Assembly (NCBI RefSeq): GCF_001949145.1
Contig: NW_019091540.1
Coordinates: forward strand, 193,528-257,527
Direction: 5' to 3'
Length of the DNA: 64,000 nucleotides
Source: Acanthaster planci
Lineage: Eukaryota; Echinodermata; Asteroidea; Valvatida; Acanthasteridae
Shown piece by piece: positions 40,976-55,500 of this stretch. The position numbers and the translations under genes are program-made. The notes under the pieces are model-generated. The model saw only the letters and a list, made by a program, of their open reading frames with translations. It did no database searches and was not told where the DNA came from. Within the stretch, counting starts at the first letter, position 1, and each line of letters opens with the position of its first letter.

Positions 40976-41137
40976 ACACAAACATGACTCCCTACATGTA
41001 TAAAGTACACGCATGTTCATCATTTTACATGTATATCAGCATTGTAGATCGCTTTGCACACACGCACACTTGAAATTAATGACCAGTGCCATGCATCAGA
41101 GTATGTATAATATACATGTACATGTACATGTACAAGT

Positions 41138-41260
41138 AGGCCTACATGTACATGTACAAAAAATTGCACCTGTGTGTACATACCTGTGTACGTATGATGC
41201 ACATGTACATGTGGGCCTACATGTACATGTACAAAAAATTGCACCTGTGTGTACGTACAT
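41138..41260. repeat. 75-bp direct duplication
   Basis: A block starting GGCCTACATGTACATGTAC and containing AAAAAATTGCACCTGTGTG occurs at 41139 and again at 41214. The copies are 75 bases apart and almost identical over more than 40 bases. Confidence 0.9.
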
Positions 41261-44200
41261 GTACAGACTTTTACATGCACTGGTACATGTACAATGTATG
41301 CACACATGTATCGACAGAAATGGTTGAATAAAAATTTTACCTATCACAGAAATTTAATTAGTTTACATGACGTACAATGCACCAGCATACTGGATTAACC
41401 TAATACACATACATGTAATTTGGCCACTAGTACATGTACCAGTACGGGTACATGTGCCTATGTACATTACATTACATGTAGGCCTACATGTAAGGTATGC
41501 ATTACAAAAAAATACAATGTAGGCCTAGTATTAAATACATACATGTTTTGTCCAAGCAGACAAGTACTGTGTAGTAAAAAGAACAGTAAGGAAGTTGGCT
41601 TCAAAATGATACAGTACATGTATGTAGTTTGGGGTGCAATGTACATGTATGTATGTACACACAATTACAAATGCACCTGCTGTACAATGTACATGTACGT
41701 GCTGTAGATAAAATACTAGGGTTTTACCATACTCGTACATGTAGATATATGATACATGTATAAACTTTTCCTGTTGGCTTTAATGACAAAGTTTTCTAAG
41801 CTACAGGTATGTACAGAGACATAAGGTACCTTCATACGTGTACATGTACAGTACATGTACATGTTCATGTATCCGGTGTGCATGTGGGAGAACAAAGTGC
41901 CAGGAGAATTCCCCTGTGCTTAAAGAGAATTGATTGAAATGCAAGTAGGGGGGGTACCATATAAAGTACATGTACACTGGCTTACAATAAAGTACAATGC
42001 ACTGAAATTGGCAAGGCTAATGTATGCAGACGTGCACTGTACATGGATACACCAGCCCTACTGGTACATGTACATGTATCAATGTTTATCTGATCATGTT
42101 AGTAACATGAACTCATGGGATTATGAAAAAAAGAGAGACAATTTACAACTTTTTACAAGTGATTACACAGTAGTAAATGTATTCAGTATCTGATTTAAAA
42201 TAGATTGTAAAAGTTTCATCATACCGTGTCATACATGTACATCATAGAACCAGTGCTTGTCCATGTACAACATGTACTGTACATGTAGGTACCGATACTT
42301 TTAAGTACAATGTACATGTACATGCACACTGGCATTTTACTAGAAACGACAGGGTACATACAAGTGTATGTACATGTAATATTCAAGTTTGGCAAGTGTT
42401 GCTCCAGTTAGCATTCATGTGGTTTGCTGTGTACATGTATCTGTCTGCACACATGGTAAAGACACATTGCGAAAAGCTCTGTACCGTACATGCGTATCTG
42501 TCTGTGTAAATCCTGCACAGTTTGTATGTGTGAGTGTCACACTACAGACCGTACATGAACATGTACATGTCGGAGTGTTCAGATGGTAGGTCTACTGTAT
42601 GTACATGCAGGCGTACATGTACGATAACATGTCATGTAGGGAATACCACAGCACATTCATTAATGTGAGCATTTGACAAGTCGTGTGTACTACATGTACA
42701 TGGTATATGTCATTACAGAGTAGTACATGTACATGCATATATATATGTATGGATGTACATTGATCATGTACATATCACATGTATGTACCAAAATTATATG
42801 CAATATTATTTGTTCATGTACACATAAATGTACACATCCATGTGCATGTGGACAAACACTTTCAACTACATGTAGTTTAGTGTTACACGTACAGTATGTA
42901 CATGTACACATACTGTATGTAAATGAACCACAGATTTAAAGGAACCAGGAAATGAATTTTTCTTAGAATCACTTTTTGTGTATCTCTGTACTCTTCTTCC
43001 ATGTATGAAGACTGTTTGACATCTTTTTTGAGTTAAGTGAACTGAACGGTGCACTTTTTCAAACATTAAAAATTGAACAAGCATTTCTGGACAAGTGAGG
43101 GAGCTTTTGCTTTGATGTAAATTCAGGAAGACATGGTTCAAGTTGCATGTTTTCTGTCCAAATTGTGAATCCCAAATTTGCTATCTGGGAACATTTCTGT
43201 GAAAAGAAATTTTGCTGGATTAATGCCATATACTTACACAGCAATAAATTGCCACAGAAAATAAAATCTACAATAGCAGTGGTTAAAAAAATCTAGAAAT
43301 TTTCTGTGCACAAATCAATGCAACATTGAGATTCAGTGCCTTGGATGACATCATAGTTCTGCTCATGAATATGCAAGTAACATTAGCATAAAACAAAAAA
43401 GCATAAAAATATGCGTTAAAATTGCAAAACAAACATTTAAAATCAGGTTAATTGAAACCCAAAGATACAATTTCAAGGCTAAGTAAAATTAACGAAATTA
43501 TTTCTATTTCCTGGTTACTTTAATGACCTAAACGTTAGCACTATGCTCTTGCAAGTGCACTGGCTACAATAAATCATGGAGCTACATGTACATGTACATA
43601 CATGAACATGAATGTATCAGAACACAGTAAATGATGTGGTACTGGTATTATGGTACTGGTAATGGCACTGGAAAATAAACTACATGTAGACACACTCACA
43701 CACAACCCTGATTCTGCTACAGTAGTCAGGCAGTAATAATGACCTTACCGTACAATGAAAACTGGGTCAGGCACCCTATATAAAAAAGGTCTACTAAACT
43801 AAACGTTCATGAATACACTGTACCTTCGGGGCAGTCAGTACACTGCTGTTTTACCCAAACGTTTCTCTCAAAACCAAAAGCCCTGTTCTCTTTTCTTTCT
43901 GATACAGTATGTAAGAGGACATCACCAACAACTTGTAACTTAAGTTACTTCAAAAACATAGCATTTGTTCCCTTGTGATAGGAACAGGGTGCTAAAGATA
44001 ATGAACCCTGTACACTGTGCAAGTATAGTAATTTGCAATTCCTACCGGTATATCCTTTTATGTTGATTTAAATTCCCATTTAGTTGAAAAAATACTGTAC
44101 AGCTTCACGTATACGTAATGTGAGAGTATCCAAACGTGTGTAAAGTTATTAGGGATTTTGAACCCCCCCAAAGATATTAGGACTTCACGAACCCAGTCAG

Positions 44201-46665
44201 CGGTTAGATTAAAGGAAAATGACATATCCTTGGAATAAATCTCTAGTAGAGGTGTACAGGACACTACAGCAGTGTAGGGCCTATGGTACACATGTACGGG
44301 TGTACATGCATACATGTAGTTTGTTTTGGCCTGAAGGCACCCCTAAAAAATACCCATTTCATGTGTTTTACATAAAACATGTTGATGGTAAACATTAGGA
44401 TTTTGAATTTCTGAAAAATCCTAATATCAGTGAAAGTACATTTACATACGGTACATGTATGTAGAGAACATACACAGTGTAAATATAAGCAGCTGCCTGT
44501 CTCAAAAGGCTGTGCCCTTGAATGTACAATGTACGTGTACATGTACAAAGCACAACGAGCGCTTGGCCTACAGAATGCACAGCATACATGTACATGTACA
44601 TGTACATCGACAGTGTCTTTTCCAAACAAAAGGATAAATGGGACATACATGAAATAAGAATGGCCGATGTGGTGTTCAAAAGTTCACAGGTAAATTCAAA
44701 TTTTAAAAGTGTTTCATCACAAGTTTTAAGACTTTAAATATTCCTGGTAACCATCCATCTCCTACAGCTGATTATTCAGGACATCTGCTGTGACTAAATG
44801 GTAAGTTAAAGTTCATGTGTTGGCTGATGATCAGCTACAAAAACAGCTACCAACAATCTGAAGAAATCAGCTACTGCACAACACAAGAAATCAGCTACAT
44901 ATAAAGATCTCCACTAGCATCAACACTAAGTTCAAGCATCACTAACCAGCGACCACCAACTCCTTACATGTACATGACAGCTTCATCTCCTGCCTCCTAG
45001 TCCAGGAGTTTCCTGAAGATGACCGGAGCATACTGATCAAAACATAATGTTTCCACTCACCTGTACTTTTCAAAACCACACATCTTCCTGTTCTCATTCC
45101 TCCATGCATGATACAACTGCAACATTTACCGGTACGGTAGTTGATACCACTCTCATGCAAAGTTTCACGTCTTAATTTTTTACATAGTCTTTTCTTTTTA
45201 CACTTTCAGTCAAAGGGTAAGAAATGTACATGTAAACTTTCATCCACGACTGTGAAGTGAGCAGAAAAACGTACCGGTACAGTAATGCTCATTATGTACC
45301 GGCATCGGTATGGTGCATGAATAGATGTACATGTATAAACATACATGTACATGTAGGTCAATACATAAATGTATATTGTACCTGTATGCTATCGCACAAT
45401 GAGAAACTTACAAAGTAGTCATCTATAAAATCCAACAATGGTGAATTCAATACCAACATAAAGAAACAGTTTACTGGCTCCTGGTACAGTGTATTACAAA
45501 CATGACAAAACAGGAAAATCTCTGTACCTGGTACATGTACATGGAAAGGACTAGAGAATAAAGTAATGACTGACACCTGCAAGCATACATGTACATGTAC
45601 ACAATATAGCTGTGCTAGTATGCATGGGTGTATATTTTATAGGATATGCTCACATACACCGGCACATGTATGGTACTTACCGTACATGTAAATGATGTCA
45701 CCCCTTGCAGTACATGTACAGTATGCATGGACATGTATATAAATGTATGATGTACATGTCCATATACGGTATAGCATGTACATGTACATTCTACATGCAC
45801 GTACATGGATTTCACAGCCTGGAAAAACAGCCGACAACTTGTTTGCTTCATTGTGACGACAGACCATCAAACTACAGTCACAACGTCAACACATACATGT
45901 ACATTTACATGTACTTTTTTGGTGCTGGTATGTACTGATTTTCTAGTACGCTTGGTAAATTGCCAACAGGAAGCTGGTGCCACATGACCTACCGTATTTG
46001 CACATGATTTTTGCATACTGAACACTTGATAGATGGTTTATATGCACTCTTCAAAGAAAGTATACATACATGTATGTAGAATGTTTATGTACTCAAAAAG
46101 TCGCTTTTTAGTAAAGTGCGTGTGTGTGTACGAGTGCTGGTACATGCAATGACAAAGAATGCCAACAACCTTTCTGGTCATGCAGGTAGCGAACCGATCG
46201 AGTCCATTGACCCAGTCCTAGAGGGAGAAACCCAAGGGCGTAAACGAAAGGCAAGTGACCGGTCTCTCACACATTCACAGCAGGGTACCAGCTACAATCA
46301 AAAAAAGGGTTGTGCACAGTCCTTACATACCGGGTATATATGTGCAATAAACAGTGTCGTCTGCTGATGCGGTAACCGCTGTCTTCTCTCCCTGCGGCCA
46401 GAGTTCTGCCATGCGATCACGTCTCCGAACAAATCAAGAGAGCAGCTCAAGTCGAGCTGGTGTGTGATTACCCTGACAGGATTGATTACCACAAGGGGGG
46501 AAGGGAGGTGTTTTGCTCACAGAGCTGTGCAGAAAGTACAGTGACTTCATAATCCAAAAAAAGATAAAATTCTATGTGGTTCGCTTATGTACATGCATCT
46601 GTAAGTATTACCAGTGCACAAAACATGCTTACATGTACATGTACATGATGAACATGTACTGTTCC

Positions 46666-47119
46666 TAGGGCTGAGTCAATTCGAATAATTCACTATTCAA
46701 AAATTCGACCTTCAATTCGATCGAACATCCGGATATTCGGTCGCATTGACAAACCATTTACAAAATCACTGTAAGTTGCTTCTCACTTCTAGGACTATCT
46801 CCATATACATGTAAGATTAAGCAAGATTGAAGAGAAGAACAGTACACATGTACATGTACTTCTTGCCCTGTTGAAAGTTTCTATTCCTTTTAAATTTTTT
46901 AATGAATTTATTTTTTGAATCAAAGGATGCATTACATGTATTCTATTGCTTTTTATTTCAATCTGCTTGAAACTAACCTCCATTGTGCGATTTTTCTCAT
47001 ATAAACAAGAAAATTCTTCCTTCCTTTTGATTAATTTTGCATTTGAATATTCAAATTTAGAAAATAGTATCCAAATATTTGATAATCGATCAAATAATCG
47101 GATATTCGGCACAGCCCTA
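46666..47119. mobile_element. Inverted-repeat element with TAGGGCTG ends
   Basis: The left end reads TAGGGCTGAG and the right end, reverse-complemented, reads TAGGGCTGTG; both are followed by AATTCGAATA-type AT-rich sequence. The interior (about 450 bases) contains many TTCGAAT/GATATTC motifs and no open frame of interest. It looks like a non-autonomous DNA transposon. A related fragment (AAGGCTGAGTCAATTTGAAT) lies near 29048 in SPOP. No clear target duplication is visible. Confidence 0.6.
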
Positions 47120-47912
47120 CCCATACATGTACCTGTTCCCAAGCCAAGCTAAGCTTGGAAATGCTATAAATAATGGCCATGTTGAAGTGTCACTAAAATT
47201 AATGGAAATCTACGGCTTATTCCAGGTACACCTGTAGGCCCATGCTTGACGATGTAAATTGTGCATACCAGTAGATCCTTTCGGAGCTGTTACATGTACA
47301 GTGTATCACACTTATAAATATCGGTACACATGTACCGTACATGAACAATGTATGAGTACAGACATGTGTCCTATACCAGGACTTTGTTCCAATTACATGT
47401 AAGCACATGTATGGTACCTGTACATGTACACGTATAATACCGTACATCTTTATGTCACTGTACCGTAGCTGAGCAATGGCATGGTTAATACATGTACCTG
47501 CATGTAAACAGGAACACATGTACATGTATGTCGCAGTACTCATCAGCCAATAGTTTAGCCTTGCCGTGTGCAATATACATGTACATTTACTGCAAAGTGC
47601 AAGCAATAATATGATCAAAAGAAAAAAAAATATTTAAGCCATAATACAGTAGCCTTTCGGTCCTCTTCCACTTTCAACCTACCGGTACAAGTACATGTAC
47701 CTGTACGGTATATTCTATAATTTTTCATACATGTACATCCTACATGTACCTACATGTATTAGAGTCATAAATTAGTGGTCAAACTTCCAGAATTTTGTGA
47801 GCAAAAAAGAAGTCCTGAAATTCCAACTCACCCTATTGGTAACTTATGGTTAATGAAACAAAAGGTTTACATTTACATGTACGTACATGTACATTTCCCG
47901 GTGCATGATATA

Positions 47913-48060
47913 CAGGGTTCCTGCACCTAAAGGACAATTACATTCCATGACTTTTCCATGACTATAGTCAGTTTTATGAAATTCCACGATTTTTCCAGGT
48001 CTGGAACACAAGAACAAATTTCCACCATTTTTCATGACTTTCCAGGTCGTGGGAGCCCTG
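47913..48060. mobile_element. hAT-like MITE with CAGGG ends
   Basis: A 148-base element beginning CAGGGTTCCTGCACC and ending GTCGTGGGAGCCCTG, which are imperfect inverted repeats. The body contains repeats of TTCCATGACTTTTCCA and TTCCAGGTC. The hexamer GATATA flanks both sides (47907-47912 and 48061-48066) and may be part of the target duplication; hAT elements normally make 8 bases. The family is recognisable as a widely spread animal MITE type with CAGGGTTCC ends. Confidence 0.7.
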
Positions 48061-48295
48061 GATATATACATGCACATACTGGTACATGTACTGTACCCTG
48101 TATATATCTCAAGTGGGTTAATTTTCAAAGGTTTGGCCCTTACATGCACATGTGCACCAACTTGTGGTACATGTACATGTACTTACACAGTATTCTCTAT
48201 GTCTGAGGGTTGCAAAATGCAAAAAAATTTACATCCATGATGCAACTTTAGCCAATGGATGTCACTGACTACATGTACTTGTGGGAGCCGCTGCT

Positions 48296-48480
48296 ACCAG
48301 CCAGCCACCTGATCCCGAGGATTGAGTAGTTCAGATGTCTGTACTAGTGAGCACGAAGTTGTGGGTGTAAATCCCATCCAAGCAAGCTTGTGATTTTTCT
48401 TGCAACTCTCGGACCACACTGAGAATACAATGTCAACAAATGTACATTGGTGTGCGGGCAAAACGTACAACAAAAAATTA
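48296..48480 (+). mobile_element. tRNA-derived SINE remnant
   Basis: A good RNA polymerase III A box, TAGTTCAGATG (48327-48337), fits the tRNA consensus TRGYNNARNNG. It is followed by GTGAGCACGAAGTTGTG and, 27 bases downstream, by a degenerate B box GGTGTAAATCC (48364-48374). The layout is that of a tRNA-like head. No acceptor-stem pairing is evident, so it is a SINE rather than a functional tRNA. The 3' limit is approximate. Confidence 0.6.
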
Positions 48481-51066
48481 ACATTCCCAACACAAAGCAA
48501 ATTATTATCACTTAGTATTGATGATGCTGTAATGTGATGTACCGGAACATATTGGGAGTGATGGGCTTATCTGCATGGTCTGCACGATTGGTCCATCCTG
48601 TATGAAATTTCCAACTTTACCGGTACCTCCCTTTTTTTAAACAATCTTCCGCAACTGTGAATGGGGAGATACCCGGTACAGCAACTGGCTAAAATGGCTG
48701 AATTGTCATGGAACCAGATGGACTGATTGTGCAAGAAATGAGCCATCGTGCAAATCTCCCCTACGGTAGATACATAAAAAACTGGTACATGTACACCCAT
48801 ACCATACAATCTGTAACACAAATGCACCGGTACAGTACAAGTATGGTACTGATACCGGTACATGTACTAGTACTTTACTTGTTTACAGGTAATTCCAGAA
48901 ATCAGGGGTCCATTTTTTGTGTGTCCCTGTCACATCCGACATACAATATTGTAAGTTCAGAACACATTCTTTAATTTCCAAGGAGGACTTAAAGCAAATT
49001 ACCTGTCAAACAAATAGTAATTTGCAATCAAATCAGGTGATATTTCCATGTCAAATAAAAAAGGTCAAATGTAACAGGGACTTGAAAAATTCACACTTTT
49101 GGACCCTACTTTCTGGCATTAACCTTACACAAGTACATTTTTGCATTAAAATAACTTTTATTCAAATTCTTAAGTAATGAGGAAGAGCAAAAATTGGTTA
49201 CATACATGACCACGTACATGTACATTCAAAGGCTTGAGTGATTTCTGTGGACTGCTTCATGCAGCTGCAATTCAGGTTAAATATTGTTATTCACGACGTG
49301 AAGAGCTCTCAACAGTACATTTCACCCCTCCATCAGCCTGTCCCATTGTGTGCTTTCAACATTTACCCATATTGACTTTCCCTCTCGGTTGGAAAATCAA
49401 TTCTCTGTTATTTGTATCTAATGGTGTCATCCGTAGGCAAGTACAGCCAACCATGGGTTGCAAAGTCTGTTCATTTTTCAGGTCATTTTGCCGAGACCCA
49501 AGAGACTGAATGATTCCCCCCCCCTTCCCTGAATGGGGTTCACCGATGCGCACTAAAGTTGTTATGACATACAGTGTACATGTATACCTCTCCACTTTTT
49601 AGTACAATGACCCGACACAAGATCAAAAAGGTAAGTGCAAGTTAGGGTGTCAAGTGCATTTCTTAAGTACATGTACATGTAGTCTGGATGAGTTAGGCAT
49701 GCACGTGTACCGGTGCATGTACACACATCATATCAACAAGCTCTCAGTCAATCACCAGTTACATGTAGTTTCATGTAAGTATCTGGAAAGAGGGTAATGT
49801 ACTCATTTTACACAGGAATGTGAGTGGCCAGAGAAATTCAAAGCTGACAACTGCCACGTGTAGCAAAAAGCTGAGATGTCAAAAATTCAAATACATGTAC
49901 TTTTGTACAGACCAAGTGTGCAAAAAGGCTGAAATTCAGGGACAACATCTGAACACAGAAAAGCTGAAATCAGCTACAAAGCTGAAATCTCACGCCCGTT
50001 TAGAGTAGATGTACATGTACCGGCACGTCAAACTTGTGAGGGAAAAAAACGTGAAATGTGTATCATAAAAAAGGGTCCTTGTTGAAGGAGCATAATCAGT
50101 GTCAATGACTTCTCATGAAATGTAGTGTGAAATGAAACTGCACAATAGGCCCTACATGTACATTGTATGAGTACAGTACATGAATGTCATGTTAGAGGGT
50201 ATGTCTTTCTTCCTCTGGGATACGCTCGAGTAAACTTTTTGTGAGTTCATTGGAACAATATTAAAATACCAAAAAACAGCCTATGAGATGACAGAAATGC
50301 ATAACCTCTATAATTGTAACCAGAGAGCTGTCATTCATCTTTTACGAAAACATTTGGAAAGAACAGGGGTAACACATGCACAATTCAGATTTCAAATGCA
50401 AAGGGCAGGTTCTTGGTTAAACTACATGTATGGTTAAAGAGCACCTGTAAGGAAAACATGTTTTCTCTGATTTTATCTGTTCAAATGAATATGGAAGCAT
50501 CCAAATAGAACGCAGTGTCATTTGTCTTCAGAGCTCAACTATACCAAGCTAAAAAGGGCTTTTTTTCTGTTCATGTCAAGATGCAAATTCTGAATGTACA
50601 TGTACATGTAGATTATGTCATTGAGGAGAAAACAGAAAAGGAGGGGACCCTCGCCCTGTGTTCTTAGTGCTCTTTAAACAATTAGAGGAAAGTACACGTA
50701 AGTACTGTATGAAAATGTACATGTACTTCATCTTTTGCCTCAAGGCCAATTGCCATCCACTCCTAGCTAACCTTGCACATGTTAGTTTTAAAACCGGTAA
50801 CAAGCACGCAAAGCCAATTATCAGTAACTACCGGTATTCCTCAAAATGACTTATGAACCACAGCCACTGTCTGACTGAGTACAAACCCAGACATACAAAG
50901 ACATGCATACATGTACCGAGTTATGGGACAACTTATGTGTCGGAATATACATGTACATGTAGGCCTACGTAGACGTTATTGGGACCAAAAATGTTATGGG
51001 GACAAATTGTCCCCAAATGTACATGTACATGTAGTCCTGACTTTCCTCACAAAAGACACTGTCTCG

Positions 51067-52524
51067 GTAACCCTAACCCACCTCATTCCTCCAAAATCCT
51101 GGTGGTTTTGGAGGATTTTGGAGGATTCAGGATGAATGATTATTCAAATATTAGAGGATTTCGGAGGATTGAGGTGAATGGTGCTTGAAACATGATGGAT
51201 TTCTGAGGATTTCGGATGAATAGTACGTTAAAGGCTAGAGGATTATGGAGGATTGAGGGTGAATGAAGTACTAAAAATCAGTCAAATACAGCCTGTTCCC
51301 ACTTGATCCACCAATTGCCGGATCTGATCAACCTTTTGCCAAATTGCCGGATCAGATCCCCCAATTGGTGGATCAGATCTGGCAATTGTGTGTAGTGGGA
51401 ACGCTAACTGTTATAAGGTGGATCAGGATCAGATCCACCTTTCTTGATCCTCTGGAGCAGGATACAGATCCCCCAATTGGTGGATCTGATCCTGCAATTG
51501 GCGGATCACGATCACATGGGAACGCAAAAGGTGGATCTGATCCGGCAATTTGACCTGTCAACATCCGTCCGTGCACGAGTGGGGTGAAACTTTTGCATTC
51601 TGATGAACAAAGAAATACGTTTTTTGGCGTCTACCGGTAGCTCATGTGAAATTTTTAACGTGCACAGCATGCACAATAAACAACCGCTGAACTACGGGCT
51701 AGCAAAATGTGTCACCACGCATGCGCAATGCATGCATGCCGCGATGTGTGCCTTGCCCTTTCACAATTTTTGTTGCGCATTCTTCTGTTTCTTAACCTTT
51801 TTCATTTGTGTAATTTCACTTGCTTTCCATCAAAAACTGATTCCTTGTTAGCGTATAGCCCGCAGCGTGTGACAGAGTATCAAAAACGGAAGCAAAGTTT
51901 GAAGAGACAATGTACTAGGCTGAACATTCGGTCCGATTCAAGGTCGTCATGCCAGTAGAACTCCGCACCCAAAACATCGCAGGGTCACAGGCATGCCGCC
52001 CCAGCACGCCACAGAGCACGCGCTCAGCAAGCTACATGTAGCACATGCGCAATACCGAACTCAGTGACCTTTCGGGCTCGACATTTCAGTCCAAAAAGGT
52101 GGATCAAGCACTAGTGGGAACGCGACTTGCGGTTTCATTGCAGTAAGATAACGATCACACCAAAATGCTGGATCAAGATGCACCTTTTCCCAATTCAAGT
52201 GGGAGAGCGCTGATAGTGGTGCATATGGCTACACATTATACTGTTTACAATGTATTCCATTGTTCACTGATGCGGGTCTAATGTACACAATCCTCAACTG
52301 CAGATTCTGCTTCGTTTATTACAAAAGTAAAGCCAATCAGCCAACTCTGCAAAAAGCCAGTTTCAGCCCAGTAACCAACCTGATGTGCCCAACCCCCTGC
52401 CTCCCAAAAAACAAATAAACAAAGAGACAAAAAAAAACCAATGAAAAATAAAGTGGGGCCATGGAGGATTTTGGAGGATTGACGAGGATGTGCCCGAGTA
52501 AAAAGGCCCTGGAGGGTTAGGGTT
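51067..52524. mobile_element. Outer element of a nested inverted-repeat insertion
   Basis: GGTAACCCTAACCC at about 51067 is matched by the inverted GGGTTAGGGTTAACGC ending near 52524. Just inside each, in inverted orientation, is sequence containing CCTCCAAAATCCT (left) and AGGATTTTGGAGGATTG (right). Between 51098 and 51270 the left arm continues as an irregular repeat of GGAGGATT(T). The inverted arms enclose the separate element at 51289-52212. A further TCCTCCAAAATCC fragment lies at about 53848. Confidence 0.45.
51289..52212. mobile_element. Inner inverted-repeat element with subterminal GGATC repeats
   Basis: The left end CAGCCTGTTCCCACTTGA and the right end, reverse-complemented, CAGCGCTCTCCCACTTGA match at 14 of 18 bases. 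Inside each end are repeated GTGGGAACG, GGTGGATC and CAATTG(G/C)NGGATC motifs in both orientations, forming strong hairpins (51289-51410 is itself a palindrome). The interior is CpG-richer than its surroundings and contains CGCATGCGCA at about 51719. No transposase frame is present, so it is non-autonomous. ATA flanks both sides, which is too short to define the superfamily. Confidence 0.6.
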
Positions 52525-55500
52525 AACGCAGTGATAGCCTATGGATGTACATGTACGAGTATATTCATGAAGGCATGTGTACATGTCATCAGTAAATGTA
52601 TATTGTAACTAGAATACGTTGTAAATCAATATGTGCTGTATGGAAGTTGCCATGTACATGTATACACATACCCATCTGCAACAGATGTTTTCGCCTCCGC
52701 ATTTCATATGTCTATATCCCTATTTGTTTTACTGTACAGTATTTGGAGCAAGTCAGTTAGAACATCCAAAGGTGATACAAACACAGACACATGTATACAT
52801 GTACATTGTATGTAGTACATGAACATGTTGAATACTTGCATATGTACATGTAGCATTTCATGTCTCCACCCAAAACAGCTCCACACACTTATCAGTTGGA
52901 AAGAAATGTACATTACATACTCGCACACATGCACTAGTACTTTTCGTATACATGTACATGTATTTCACCAACCGGTACGTGTACTTCAAAAGGCACTTAT
53001 GGTTTTGACCAGTGAGGGTCAAGTGATTTTACATTCGTGACAAAAATGTGAAGCTGTACAGACACAAGTCATGTAATTTTTTTCAGTGCTTGCCAATGGT
53101 ATCATTTTTGGCAGAAAATTTTGATTTTCAGAAAAGGGAAGAGACATGTAAATGTAAATATGTGTTTACAGTAGCTAACTTTTGATACATGGTCAAACGC
53201 CACCAGTTTTGATTTACACAAGTCATTTGAACAGCATTGTATGACACCGTTATTTATTACCTCAACCCCATCAGTCCAGGATGCACCCAACTTGAGTGGC
53301 TACATACATGTACATGTGCATGTACGTGTGTGTGTGTACAAAACAAGTTTATAAGGGATTAGCATGTTTTGACATCATCTGGGGATGTGTCAAGGAAAGC
53401 TGAGCTTGATGCTGTCACCCACCAGCCAGATACAGTACACGTATATACATGTGCAGTCATAACATGTTTACACGTTCCCTGGTACGAAGCGGTTAAAAGC
53501 TGACGTCTACACATTACGCACAAAATGTATAGTGCCTCATTTTATTCCATGTGGTGTACAACTGTTGGCCCTTATCTCATCAAAGACCAAAATTCATGCA
53601 CACATAAATATTCAACATCAAGCACAGTACTTTCCCTACATGTATGTGAAAATACAAAATCTGAAAATAAACCAGGCTCAGCGACACGGGAACCCCAATT
53701 TGGCATCACCGCTTCATTCCTTACCCATTACCGGGGATAACACTACAAATGGTGCTGATGGTACAAAATGCTTCTGGTACCCCTTATTTAGATGTACATG
53801 TACATGTACATAAGGGGGACCATAGACATTATATGGCACCTTCTTGAATCCTCCAAAATCCGTTGATGTGTATGCCCAGGAAACCCCTGCAATGAGGATC
53901 TCAGGAAACACAAACTTGTAGTGGTATAGTTACAGTTGTACACGTACAATGTATGGTACCGTCAGTACAGTACCCGTCTCTGTCCTTTCTGTAATTCCAA
54001 CGTAAATTCTCCTTATCATCCCAATGAATTGTTAGGGTAGGCTAGCTTTTTGATCCACTCTGAACATGCCTAGTGTACATATACATGTACGGTACATGTA
54101 CGTGTACGTGCATGTGAATTCGTAAGAGTACCGGTAGAAGGCATCTACATGTACCAGTACGATACATGTACATACATATGCAGTTATACATGTACTGTAC
54201 TTGTCAAAGCCTCCAGCTATACTTAGGTGAGCAAATTTGTGGGGGGAAAAAAAGGAGAGAAAAGCAGATTAAATATCAAAGTGCATTTCAGGTTTGTTTC
54301 TTTCATTTCCCACAAATGCAGATATTTGTATGCATGGATTTGCAGCCTGGGATTTCTTTCTCAGCCGGTGTCTATTTTCCCTGAAGGCAATGTTCACCTT
54401 CCATTCATCCGTGAAAATGGCTTGCAATCAACGGGAAAATATAGCAGGGCCACTTTTGTACACTGCACTGTGTTACGGCCTTGACATTGCATTAAGTACA
54501 GGCCACTGCTTTGCACTTCAGTGCAATGTACATACAATGTACATGTACAAAGTGCAAACCTGGGGACAACTTTAACTCGTACTATTTATAGACAAGACTT
54601 TTTTCAACGTACTGGCAGAATTAATCAGATATCAGTATTTAATGAACCTTTCACATGATAACATGCACGTGCGTGAACTGTACAAGGTACATGTAGTTAC
54701 GTACAGTACACACACATGTGATGTACATTTAGGCTTTACCAATAGCTTTCTGCATTGATATGAAATTTCAAAACTGAAGAACTGTAGCCATGCAGTAATG
54801 CAAAAATGTACACGTGTAACAGTGCATGCACTGGTACCACACACATAAGTTACAACTACATGTATCAGTACAAGTGATTTCTGCACAATACATGTACACA
54901 GTTTGCTCCACCTACATGTACATTGACATGCACTGGTACACAAACATGTACATTTACAGGCAGGAACGGTATGCACATACATGTACGCACACAGAAGATG
55001 TACATGTACCGGTATACTGTACACGTACATGTACATGTACTGTATGTACATGTACATGCATGTGGTGGTACTCTGTTCAAGTGAATAATTAATCAGGGTA
55101 TGCCTTCAATTTATTAAAAAAAAAAAAATGAAGTTTTTTGTTGTTTTGTTTTTACTTTTGTTTGTTAGTCTGTTTGGGACAATTAAGTGATGCATTTATG
55201 TACGTGTATGGTATGCACCCGACAGGCCAGAAACAAATACATGTAAATGTACACAATATACATGTACACTGTTGTTTCAACATGTGTGGTGTTCACACAA
55301 CGGAACAAGTGTATGATACATGTACTTGTATAGGAAGGTGATGGCGGAGGCATGTCTTGCCATTTACCATATAACCACAACCTCAGTTAAAGTCAAAAGT
55401 CCAAGTACACACAGTGGTAATTTCTAGCCACTGAAAATTTACCTCTTTTTTGGGAATTAAACTGTACATACACACCATGTCCATAACTCTGAGCAAAAGA

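Noticed and set aside
54632-55057. A 141-codon minus-strand open frame rich in Met-Tyr, Cys-Thr and Val-His
   Set aside because: Its composition is produced by translating ACATGT repeats; similar frames appear on both strands throughout the palindrome field and none has a domain.
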